The notes below the pieces were generated by a model. The model had not been told where the DNA came from. It did no database searches and saw only the letters and a program-made list of their open reading frames with translations. 61,376 bases of DNA from Clostridia bacterium (GTDB taxonomy: Bacteria; Bacillota; Clostridia; Oscillospirales; CAG-272). Numbering within the stretch: the first letter of the stretch is position 1; every line of letters starts with the position of its first letter. Shown one piece after another: positions 6,569-13,679 of this stretch. The position numbers and the translations under genes were made by a program. Where the stretch lies: contig JAFQOP010000013.1 of the NCBI GenBank assembly GCA_017403155.1, forward strand, positions 1 through 61,376, read 5' to 3'.

Positions 6569-7378
6569 TTACTCTGCCGCGCCCGTATTCACGGGAGCGT
6601 AGGAATAAGAGGTGGTTACGTTAACAACCGCGCCGTTTGCCGCAGTGTACTGAACTTCAATAGCGGAAAGACGGCCGCCTATGGTCTTTACGGTGAGCTT
6701 TACCGTGTCTGCGCTTACCTCGGCGCCGAATACGGTCTCACACAGCTCTGGAGTGAGCTCAGCGGTGAGGGTTGCACCGTCTCTGGACATCGTGTAGTCG
6801 GTGATGTTCTCAACAGTGATATTATTCTTCACGTTCACGTACTCGATTACGGGAGGCATGGAGAGCGCAACACCGTCGGTGAATTCCTCGCTCTCGGAGT
6901 GCTTGACATACTTGGTGTAAATACCGCCTGCGTAAACGATTCTCGTCCACTCGGTTATCTTCGCCTCGTCGCTGTCATCCTCAAAGGTTGCCTCTCTCTC
7001 GGAGGTAACGTCGTGAATGAAGCCGTCCTCGGTGATAGTCGTCCTGTAAATGGTTACGTAAGGTGTGTTGTCTACGGAGATAGAGGACATCGTCGTAATA
7101 ACGGTGGGCTCTGCCGCAGCAATCGCATCAAAAAACGCCTTGTTTGCGGGCTCGACGGGCGCGGGCTCAACCGCCTCGTTACAGCCCTCGGTGTCACAAA
7201 CACCGTCGCCGTCAGCATCAACGTGGTCAGTGCACTCGGGTGCGGGAATCTCCACAGCTGCGCCGCACTCGTCACACACGCCGTCCTTGTCTGCGTCGAT
7301 GTGGGTCTCACATTCACCGCAGGAGACGAGCGCGAGCATTGCAGCTATCGCAACAAGCAAGCAAATTATCTTTTTCAT
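6569..7378 (-). CDS. Lipoprotein with two Cys/His/DxDxDG repeats
   Basis: 269 residues from the second of two adjacent ATGs, matching the MKK start of its paralogs. Lipobox LVSC; two repeat units (ETHIDADKDGVCDEC and TDHVDADGDGVCDTEGC), then a Pro/Glu-rich linker and a beta-rich C-terminal domain of about 190 residues. First gene of the three-gene paralogous operon, 18-25 bases from its neighbour. The conserved C-terminal layout suggests a shared fold with different numbers of metal-binding units; no function is recognised. Confidence 0.82.
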   Translation of the reverse strand: MKKIICLLVAIAAMLALVSCGECETHIDADKDGVCDECGAAVEIPAPECTDHVDADGDGVCDTEGCNEAVEPAPVEPANKAFFDAIAAAEPTVITTMSSISVDNTPYVTIYRTTITEDGFIHDVTSEREATFEDDSDEAKITEWTRIVYAGGIYTKYVKHSESEEFTDGVALSMPPVIEYVNVKNNITVENITDYTMSRDGATLTAELTPELCETVFGAEVSADTVKLTVKTIGGRLSAIEVQYTAANGAVVNVTTSYSYAPVNTGAAE

Positions 7379-7427
7379 CATAATACCTTGTGCCTTTCTA
7401 TCGTATTAGATATATTAAACTAATATA

Positions 7428-7456
7428 ATTATAACTTTTTGGCATCAAAAAGTCAA
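7428..7456 (-). promoter_or_regulatory. Promoter of repeat-lipoprotein operon
   Basis: Read on the minus strand: TTGACT, a 17-base spacer and TATAAT, ending about 47 bases before the first start codon. Between this promoter and the terminator at 7558 the sequence is AT-rich with no further gene. Confidence 0.8.
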
Positions 7457-7557
7457 TAGCAATGCACCCGATAGCCAATCGCCAAAGCGACGAATTTTAT
7501 TTTAATTATTTATTAAAAAGTAACAAAATTCTCTCTCCTCGCTCCCTTTTGCAAAAA

Positions 7558-7599
7558 ACTCCCCGAGCACGGACGGGCAAAGCCGACCTCTCGGGGAGT
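7558..7599 (-). terminator. Terminator of spoIIIA operon
   Basis: ACTCCCCGAG pairs with CTCGGGGAGT around a partly self-complementary loop, followed on the minus strand by a T6 run. It lies just after the spoIIIAH stop. Confidence 0.85.
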
Positions 7600-7610
7600 C
7601 TTTATACTTT

Positions 7611-8165
7611 TCACTTATTAATGATGCTGATATTCTCCGGTGAGATACCCGTAGTCTCGTATGCAATGGCGAGAATCTGCGCCGCCTCGTTTGCCTGGAG
7701 GGACTCCGCCTTTACTATGACGCTCACAGCGCCCTCGCTTATCACCGCAACACACTCCTCAAAGCCCTTTGCCTTCACGAGGGTCTCGATGTTAGCCTCG
7801 TTCTGCATATCTACGGCAATTTTCGAGATTGCAGCGGCAGCCTCTGCCTTTGCCTCCTCGGTCGCGTCCGCATTCTCGGTCACGAGCTTCAGCACGTCGA
7901 TCGCCTCGTCTCTCTGCTGCTCACGGGAAAGAGCTGCGGCGCTGAAATAGTCATTCTCGGAGCCTGAGCCGTCCGCGCCAGTTTCGGTTGAGTCGGAGTA
8001 GTTGTTTTCCATGTTGTTCTCACCGTAGCCGAGCGAGCCGACGGGGTCGTAAAACCATCTGTAATTGAGGTATACCGCCAGACCGATGACGAGAACGGCG
8101 AGGACAAGCACGGCACTCTTGCCTGCCTTTGAGGTGAAGAGCTTTTTGATTTTTTCGGTTTTCAT
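7611..8165 (-). CDS. spoIIIAH: Stage III sporulation protein AH
   Basis: 184 residues from the second in-frame ATG (AAGGAGA is too close to the first). One N-terminal membrane helix (about 17-35) precedes an acidic linker and a helical/beta C-terminal domain of the SpoIIIAH/secretin-like fold (A-A-I-S-K-I-A, VIVKAESLQANEA). In the known system the mother-cell SpoIIIAH binds forespore SpoIIQ to form the intercellular channel during engulfment. Last gene of the complete spoIIIA operon; expected to be under SigE, though I could not identify a convincing SigE promoter. Confidence 0.92.
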   Translation of the reverse strand: MKTEKIKKLFTSKAGKSAVLVLAVLVIGLAVYLNYRWFYDPVGSLGYGENNMENNYSDSTETGADGSGSENDYFSAAALSREQQRDEAIDVLKLVTENADATEEAKAEAAAAISKIAVDMQNEANIETLVKAKGFEECVAVISEGAVSVIVKAESLQANEAAQILAIAYETTGISPENISIINK

Positions 8166-8237
8166 TGTATGCATTTCTCCTTATTTTGTTACTGTTAAAG
8201 CGTATGCCCGAGGGGCGCGCTATATTACATTTTTTAT

Positions 8238-8660
8238 TTAATTTTCCAGCTTCGCCACGGACACGCGGTTTGCACCGATGCCGAAGAGCGCACTGACAAG
8301 CTCGCACAGCCTTGAGCGCACCTGAGAGCTATCGCCTCCCGAGCACACGATAGAAACGCCCATGACCTTCGGCGGCTTGCTCCCGACAAGGGAGCTGCCC
8401 TTGTAGGTGTTTTCCGCACCGCGCTCGAAGCTAATCATAACCCTGCATTTTCCGACCCCCTCGACGGAGGAGCATATATCGGTAAGCTCCCCCTCGAGCT
8501 GACGCTTGTATTCGTCGAGTGTCTGCTCCGTTTGTGCATCCCCCTTGTCCGAGGAGGCGGAGCTGATTATGAGAAGAAGCCCCAGCACCGCAAGCAGAAT
8601 AATGCCGACCAACCTTTTCTTATCCTTGAATATTACGTTCAGCTTATCCCGATAGCTCAA
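8238..8660 (-). CDS. spoIIIAG: Stage III sporulation protein AG
   Basis: 140 residues, a single N-terminal transmembrane helix (LVGIILLAVLGLLLIISSAS) and an extracytoplasmic domain with the family signature VEGVGKCRVMISFE, known to form rings in the feeding-tube apparatus. It overlaps spoIIIAF by 17 bases, so translation is probably coupled. Somewhat shorter than the B. subtilis protein, as is common in Clostridia. Confidence 0.92.
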   Translation of the reverse strand: MSYRDKLNVIFKDKKRLVGIILLAVLGLLLIISSASSDKGDAQTEQTLDEYKRQLEGELTDICSSVEGVGKCRVMISFERGAENTYKGSSLVGSKPPKVMGVSIVCSGGDSSQVRSRLCELVSALFGIGANRVSVAKLEN

Positions 8661-9117
8661 TTATTACCTCACATTCTCCGAGACCGCCCTCCTCGAGCTC
8701 CTCCTCAATTGCGCGGGAGTCAGCCGTGACGGCATCACCGGAAAGTACAATTTTTATTTTTTTTGCGCGCATTGTGCCAACGTCAAAGCCAACGGCGCTT
8801 ACCGAAACGTCGGAGGAAGCAAGAGAATGCCCCTCGCACACCGCTCTCCTTATACCGAGGCAAAACGCATCCTCCGCGCATTCTGCGTACTCGGTGTCAC
8901 CGAGGGGGATGTCGGTGTCCTGAATGCCGTCGAGAAGAAGAGGAATATCCTCATCCCCGAGCTCGAGCACCACGCGGATGATAGGACCGACGGAGGTGCA
9001 GGACAGTATTACAGCGAGAGCCACACCGAGTGTCCTGTCGGTCGGATTGTATGCAATGAAGGTTGCAACAGCAACGACAGCACACACGCAAATCAACGAT
9101 ATAAGATACTCATTCAT
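8644..9117 (-). CDS. spoIIIAF: Stage III sporulation protein AF
   Basis: 157 residues starting at MNEYLISLI, whose ATG overlaps the spoIIIAE stop as ATGA; the open frame continues upstream inside spoIIIAE but that part is out-of-frame shadow. Two N-terminal membrane segments are followed by a cytosolic-like domain with GFDVGTMRAKKIKIVLSGD and a C-terminal VIIELSG strand typical of the family. Confidence 0.9.
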   Translation of the reverse strand: MNEYLISLICVCAVVAVATFIAYNPTDRTLGVALAVILSCTSVGPIIRVVLELGDEDIPLLLDGIQDTDIPLGDTEYAECAEDAFCLGIRRAVCEGHSLASSDVSVSAVGFDVGTMRAKKIKIVLSGDAVTADSRAIEEELEEGGLGECEVIIELSG

Positions 9118-10211
9118 GTCACTGAAGCACCTCCGTTTATAAACACCACGAGCTGAACAATGCATATCAGCGACGAGGCGGAAAAGGTGGCAATAAGTGC
9201 GTCGAGGGATGCTCTGAAGGACGAAAAACATCGCACGCCCCCCACCGAAGATGTAAATTCCAGAAATGAAATACATATCGAGAGCGCAACTCTGTAAAGC
9301 AAAAGGCACAGAAGCGGAGAAAGGCAGATTGCCACCGTTACGCCAACCGCGGCGGTGCCGACGGCGCCGCGCGCCACAGCCAATCCACCCCCGAGCGTGC
9401 CGAGCGCGGAGGCGACCGTCGTACCTACTATCGGTATTGTGCCGGAGGCGGCATAGCGCGCCGCACGAAGCAGAGCACTGTCGTGCGCGGAGGCAACCAC
9501 ACTCTGTATCGAGATTATTGCCGCAAGAACTGTGCTTATAATGCCTATCCCCCAAGAGAAGGTGCTCCTGATACCGCGGACAATGCCCCCGATTCCGCTT
9601 CCCTCCCCACCGAGTGCTCCGACGAAGGAAAGAGTGAAGGCACCGAGCGCTATCGGCAGAAGAATGCCGACGCAGCCGCGCTCAATCAGGGTGAGTACAA
9701 GGCTCATATTCAGAGCCTGCGTGCTCGCCGTGCCAACGGAGCCCGAGGCGGTGTTTATCGCCGTGAGGACGGGCATTGCACCGCTAAGGAAATCCACGAC
9801 ACCCACAAGAGCCTCACGCACTGCATCCGCAAGGGTGTATAATGCCGAAAAAATTGACACGGATGCCAGGGTAAGCACTGCGCAGGAGGTCGTTCGCTCC
9901 ACTGATACGTCCAGACCCGCCAGCGGTCTTTCGCACATCGAAACTATGACGGCGAGGGCAAAGGAAAGGAGAAAGAATGAGGCAACGCGCCCCTTCTCGG
10001 CGCCGAATGCCGAAAGAAGCTCGGAGAGCAGCCACTCTACTCCTATGTACTGCCCTGCCCCACCCTCCATATCCGCACTCACGTCTATACCCTCGGGCAC
10101 GGTTCCGTTGAACTCCTCCACAAGCTCCTGTGCCTCTGCCGCCGAGGCACACGTCCCGAAGAGGAAAAAGACGGCAAGCGCCACCGTCACCGCAAGAATT
10201 CCCTTTTTCAT
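9114..10211 (-). CDS. spoIIIAE: Stage III sporulation protein AE
   Basis: 365 residues: signal peptide (cleavage near ASA-AEA), a short extracytoplasmic part, then seven or so hydrophobic helices rich in Gly/Ala/Ser, as in SpoIIIAE, the multi-pass membrane component of the SpoIIIA complex. Starts in a 4-base overlap with spoIIIAD and ends in a 4-base overlap with spoIIIAF. Confidence 0.93.
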   Translation of the reverse strand: MKKGILAVTVALAVFFLFGTCASAAEAQELVEEFNGTVPEGIDVSADMEGGAGQYIGVEWLLSELLSAFGAEKGRVASFFLLSFALAVIVSMCERPLAGLDVSVERTTSCAVLTLASVSIFSALYTLADAVREALVGVVDFLSGAMPVLTAINTASGSVGTASTQALNMSLVLTLIERGCVGILLPIALGAFTLSFVGALGGEGSGIGGIVRGIRSTFSWGIGIISTVLAAIISIQSVVASAHDSALLRAARYAASGTIPIVGTTVASALGTLGGGLAVARGAVGTAAVGVTVAICLSPLLCLLLYRVALSICISFLEFTSSVGGVRCFSSFRASLDALIATFSASSLICIVQLVVFINGGASVT

Positions 10212-10588
10212 TTCAAAAGCTCCAATCCAAGGGTTACTGTTTCAAAGAAATAGGGGAAAGCAATAATCAGCATCTCCGCCCGTCCGACAAGGCTGACCGC
10301 TGAGGCAAGTGAAGCCTCCCCCATACTGCGGCAGACCTCACCGACAAGCCCCGAGAGGTAGCCGACTCCGACAACCTTCAGAATGTCCCGCACCGTTTCG
10401 GGTGCGCCGACACCCTCAGAAAGCAGTCCCAGCTCCTCGCTTAATTTCTCGGCATAGGGCATAAGCATACCGAGCGAGCCAACCGTTACACACACGGCAA
10501 CCAGAGGCGTCGCGCGCCAGCCAAGCTCACGGAGCAGAAGCATCGACGCCAGCGCAACAAGCACAAGAGCACACGTCCTCTCTATCAA
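10208..10588 (-). CDS. spoIIIAD: Stage III sporulation protein AD
   Basis: 126-residue hydrophobic protein with about four membrane helices and the family motif YLSGLVGEVCRSMGEASLAS. Overlaps spoIIIAC by 4 bases. Forms the membrane core of the complex with AC and AE. Confidence 0.92.
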   Translation of the reverse strand: MIERTCALVLVALASMLLLRELGWRATPLVAVCVTVGSLGMLMPYAEKLSEELGLLSEGVGAPETVRDILKVVGVGYLSGLVGEVCRSMGEASLASAVSLVGRAEMLIIAFPYFFETVTLGLELLK

Positions 10589-10779
10589 AGTCCAAACACT
10601 TCCCTTATAGAATCAAAGAGCGCCCCTATTTCACCGAGAAGCATAAGAAATACAACGAGTATGCCCGCAACCGAGACCATGCTCGCCTGCTCGTCTCTAC
10701 CTATCTTTGATAAAATCTGGCAGGCTACGGCAACACTCATTCCTATGCCCACAATCTTAAGCAGAAAGGATATATCCAT
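10585..10779 (-). CDS. spoIIIAC: Stage III sporulation protein AC
   Basis: 64 residues with two membrane helices and the conserved K-I-G-R-D-E-Q-A segment between them, the usual length for SpoIIIAC. Eight bases separate it from spoIIIAB. Confidence 0.93.
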   Translation of the reverse strand: MDISFLLKIVGIGMSVAVACQILSKIGRDEQASMVSVAGILVVFLMLLGEIGALFDSIREVFGL

Positions 10780-10787
10780 AAACCCAC

Positions 10788-11264
10788 CTAAATAACGAGA
10801 ATAATAATAGCAAGAGAAAGAGATAGACCAAGCGTTCTGACAAGCCGCCCTGTACGGTGCGAGCCCGTCCTTTCCGACGCGAGGAGATTTGCCATCCTTC
10901 CCCTCGCAGAGTCGAGAAGCGACAGCTCCTCCGTATAGCTATGCTCACCGAGGCTGTTAAAGAGGGGCACAAGAATATGTGCACTCTCCTCTCCTACCGA
11001 CTCCCAAAGAGGACGGGCATCCTCCTCCGCGCGTCCGGACGAAAGTGCATCGGGGCAGCCATATTCGGAGAGGTAGCTCCAATCGAAGGCAGAGTAAAGC
11101 TCGGGCAAGGGGCGCATATAGAGAGCTATTCCCTCCCTGATATAATCGAGCAATACACAAAGGCGCTCGACGAGCACAGCTCTGTGCCTCCTGCTCTCCT
11201 CAAGGCTGCGACATATATAACAAATTGCAAATAATACTATACATAATCCTATAATTTTAATCAT
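10788..11264 (-). CDS. spoIIIAB: Stage III sporulation protein AB
   Basis: 158 residues: N-terminal and C-terminal hydrophobic helices flank an amphipathic helical domain with E-x-x-R-H-R near the start and LGEHSY...L. These features fit SpoIIIAB, which resembles type II/IV secretion GspF/PilC proteins. It starts directly after the spoIIIAA stop. Confidence 0.9.
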   Translation of the reverse strand: MIKIIGLCIVLFAICYICRSLEESRRHRAVLVERLCVLLDYIREGIALYMRPLPELYSAFDWSYLSEYGCPDALSSGRAEEDARPLWESVGEESAHILVPLFNSLGEHSYTEELSLLDSARGRMANLLASERTGSHRTGRLVRTLGLSLSLAIIILVI

Positions 11265-12134
11265 TTAAATTTTATCCACCTTGCACCGATAGTGCCCATC
11301 CGTGTTAAAAATTCCGACAAAAACGTCGAATATATTCTTTTCAATAAAGGGAGCGAGCGTGTCGCTATGCAGCAGCTCGTCCAGGCTTGCAGCATGCGAG
11401 GTGGCAAGAAGGCGCACTCCGCACTCGGCAAAGGAGCGCACGCTCAACGATTCCCCGACTGAGCCTAGCTCGTCTATCACAACGACACGCGCACCGAGGG
11501 TGCGCAGGGCAATCTCGGCTCCGAGGGCGCGTTTGTATCCGCGTAGATGCGAAACGCCGTGAGATGAGCACTCATGAGAGCTGAATTCGCACCGCTCGTC
11601 CACAACTGCAATATTGCCGACATCTCCCCTCCTTGCAAGCATTGGCACGAGAGTGCGAAGGGCTGTTGTCTTCCCTCCCCCTGCCGGTGAATAGATAAGC
11701 ATTCCCTTCTTCGCGCCTCTGAATGCTGCAAAAAGCTCCTCCCCCACGGACGAAGGGACGGTTGCTATTCTGTATATAAGCGAGCTTACGTCGTCGATAG
11801 CAACCAGCCTGCCTCCGTCGTATCTCGCCCTGCCGCACACACCGACGCGCACACCGTCGCAAGGAGAAACGAACCCCTCGGCAAGAGTTGACAGATGAGC
11901 ATACAGCGAGCCCGAGCAGAGTTGCAGCAGCGTGCGGTGCATCTGTGTGCCCGACACGAAGGTGTAGAGGGGAATCCGACACCCGTCGACGAGCAAGGAC
12001 GAGCCTCGTCCGCGCACAAGGCGCACCTCACCGACACGTGCCGCGCCGTCTACCCTTTTATTCGTTACTCCCTCGAGCTCGAGGCGCATTCCCACGGGGA
12101 GCGTTGAGAATATATTACCAGCGGAATATTCCAT
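11265..12134 (-). CDS. spoIIIAA: Stage III sporulation protein AA, ATPase
   Basis: 289 residues; P-loop SPAGGGKTT near residue 150, Walker B-like VVVIDELG, and the SHAASLDEL segment typical of secretion ATPases of the GspE/VirB11 kind. It should power assembly or transport through the SpoIIIA-SpoIIQ channel from the mother-cell side. AGGAAG precedes the ATG. First gene of the operon and divergent from the AbrB-type regulator. Confidence 0.94.
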   Translation of the reverse strand: MEYSAGNIFSTLPVGMRLELEGVTNKRVDGAARVGEVRLVRGRGSSLLVDGCRIPLYTFVSGTQMHRTLLQLCSGSLYAHLSTLAEGFVSPCDGVRVGVCGRARYDGGRLVAIDDVSSLIYRIATVPSSVGEELFAAFRGAKKGMLIYSPAGGGKTTALRTLVPMLARRGDVGNIAVVDERCEFSSHECSSHGVSHLRGYKRALGAEIALRTLGARVVVIDELGSVGESLSVRSFAECGVRLLATSHAASLDELLHSDTLAPFIEKNIFDVFVGIFNTDGHYRCKVDKI

Positions 12135-12162
12135 TTTCTTCCTATTTAATTTATTCTATTTC

Positions 12163-12191
12163 TTGACATTGCGTTCCCGATATGCTAGAAT
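12163..12191 (+). promoter_or_regulatory. SigA-type promoter of AbrB-family gene
   Basis: TTGACA (12163-12168), a 17-base spacer and TAGAAT (12186-12191), 47 bases before the start codon. It overlaps the upstream region of divergent spoIIIAA. Confidence 0.75.
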
Positions 12192-12237
12192 ATAATTGGT
12201 GTGTGCAGAGCACCACCACGGAAGGCAGGTGAGCGAT

Positions 12238-12480
12238 ATGAAGGCTACGGGAATCGTAAGACACATCGACGAGCTTGGGCGAATCGTTGTGCCTAAGGAG
12301 ATGAGAACGAAGATGGATATACTCTGCGGTGACCCCGTTGAGATATTCGTCGAGGACGACAAGATCATCCTTCGCAAATACGCGCCAAACTGTCTTTTCT
12401 GCGGCAGTGCGGAAAATCTCAGCGAATTCAAGGATAGGAAAATATGCTCCGAGTGCCTTGCAGAGCTGAGGGCAAAATAA
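12238..12480 (+). CDS. AbrB/SpoVT-type transition-state regulator with zinc ribbon
   Basis: 80 residues from MKATGIVRHIDELGR, preceded by AGGTGA; the frame is open 42 bases further upstream but without a ribosome site. Residues 1-50 are a SpoVT-AbrB swapped-hairpin DNA-binding domain (IDELGRIVVPKEMR, PVEIFVEDDKIILRKY). Residues 55-80 carry CLFCG...CSEC, a four-Cys treble-clef or zinc-ribbon tail. Members of this family control the entry into stationary phase and sporulation. Its position opposite spoIIIAA suggests a link to sporulation timing, which is inference. Confidence 0.9.
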   Translation: MKATGIVRHIDELGRIVVPKEMRTKMDILCGDPVEIFVEDDKIILRKYAPNCLFCGSAENLSEFKDRKICSECLAELRAK

Positions 12481-12552
12481 TGCATCTGCCGTACGGTAAA
12501 ATATATGCAGTGTAATTTAAAAAAATAAACATTTTTGAAAGGAATTTTTAAA

Positions 12553-13578
12553 ATGAAGGTTGTTACTTTTGGCGAGATCATGTTAAGAATCGCACCCGAG
12601 GGCTACCTCAGATTCGTTCAGTCTGAGAGATATGAGGCTCTGTACGGCGGCGGTGAGGCAAATGTATCGGTTTCTCTTGCTAACTACGGCATCGACTCCG
12701 CATTCGTTACCAAGCTCCCCAAGCACGAGATCGGACAGGGCGCAGTAAACTCCCTTCGCAGGTACGGCGTAGACACCTCTATGATCGTTCGCGGCGGTGA
12801 AAGAGTTGGCATCTATTACAATGAAAAGGGTGCATCCCAGCGTCCCTCCAAGGTTATATACGACAGAGCTTACTCCGCAATTGCAATGGCACAGCCCGAG
12901 GACTTCGACTGGGAGAAGATTTTCGCAGGCGCTGATTGGTTCCACTTCACGGGCATCACTCCCGCCCTCAACCCCACTGTTGCCAAGATCTGCCTTGAGG
13001 CATGTCAGGCAGCAAAGAAGCTCGGCGTTACTATTTCCTGCGACCTCAACTTCAGAAAGAAGCTGTGGACCAGAGAGCAGGCTTGCGAGACTATGACCAA
13101 GCTCTGTGAGTACGTTGACGTCTGCATCTCCAACGAGGAGGATGCACACGACGTATTCGGCATCGATGCAGACGACACCGATATCGCAGGCGGAAAGCTC
13201 AACCACGAGGGCTACAAGTCTGTTGCAAGAAAGCTCGCTGACAGATTCAACTTCAAGAAGGTTGCTATCACCCTCCGCTCCTCCATCAGTGCAAACGACA
13301 ACGACTGGGCAGCGCTTCTCTACAACGCAGAGAGCGGCGAATACTGCTTCTCCAAGTCCTACCACATGCACATTGTTGACCGCGTAGGCGGCGGCGACAG
13401 CTTTGGCGGCGGTCTTATCTACTCCTGCCTTATGGGCTACTCCACTCAGGAGGCTGTTGAGTTTGCAGTTGCGGCATCCTGCCTCAAGCACTCCATCCAG
13501 GGCGACTTCAACATGGTTTCCGTTGATGAGGTTAAGGCTCTTGCAGGCGGCAGCGGCACCGGCCGTATTCAGAGATAA
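12553..13578 (+). CDS. kdgK: PfkB-family sugar kinase, likely 2-dehydro-3-deoxygluconokinase
   Basis: 341 residues starting at MKVVTFGEIMLR with AAAGGA upstream. Ribokinase-fold signatures are the N-terminal YGGGEANVSVSLANYG and the C-terminal anion-hole and catalytic-base motif VGGGDSFGGG. GEIMLR...PEG and the DLNFRKKLW segment are typical of KDG kinases, which phosphorylate 2-keto-3-deoxygluconate to KDPG in hexuronate catabolism. No KDPG aldolase is in the window. Next to a secreted lyase-like protein, which would feed unsaturated uronates into the same pathway. A different sugar-acid substrate is possible. Confidence 0.82.
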   Translation: MKVVTFGEIMLRIAPEGYLRFVQSERYEALYGGGEANVSVSLANYGIDSAFVTKLPKHEIGQGAVNSLRRYGVDTSMIVRGGERVGIYYNEKGASQRPSKVIYDRAYSAIAMAQPEDFDWEKIFAGADWFHFTGITPALNPTVAKICLEACQAAKKLGVTISCDLNFRKKLWTREQACETMTKLCEYVDVCISNEEDAHDVFGIDADDTDIAGGKLNHEGYKSVARKLADRFNFKKVAITLRSSISANDNDWAALLYNAESGEYCFSKSYHMHIVDRVGGGDSFGGGLIYSCLMGYSTQEAVEFAVAASCLKHSIQGDFNMVSVDEVKALAGGSGTGRIQR

Positions 13579-13594
13579 TTCAAGCTATCAACAC

Positions 13595-13624
13595 AAAAGG
13601 CGCAGGATTTTTCCTGCGCCTTTT
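13595..13624 (+). terminator. Terminator of kdgK
   Basis: AAAGGCGCAGGA and TCCTGCGCCTTT form a stem with a short T-rich loop and a T-rich tail. Confidence 0.88.
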
Positions 13625-13643
13625 CTTATTTTGACAGATAAAA

Positions 13644-13669
13644 AAAGCGGATGCCGAGGCATCCGCTTT
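13644..13669 (-). terminator. Terminator of the secreted two-gene operon
   Basis: GCGGATGCC-ga-GGCATCCGC with A/T runs on both sides, ending on a T7 run when read on the minus strand. Confidence 0.88.
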
Positions 13670-13679
13670 TGCTGTTTAA

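Noticed and set aside
9118-9555. Upstream extension of spoIIIAF
   Set aside because: It is cysteine-rich shadow sequence inside spoIIIAE; the ATGA overlap start at 9117 fits operon style and family length.
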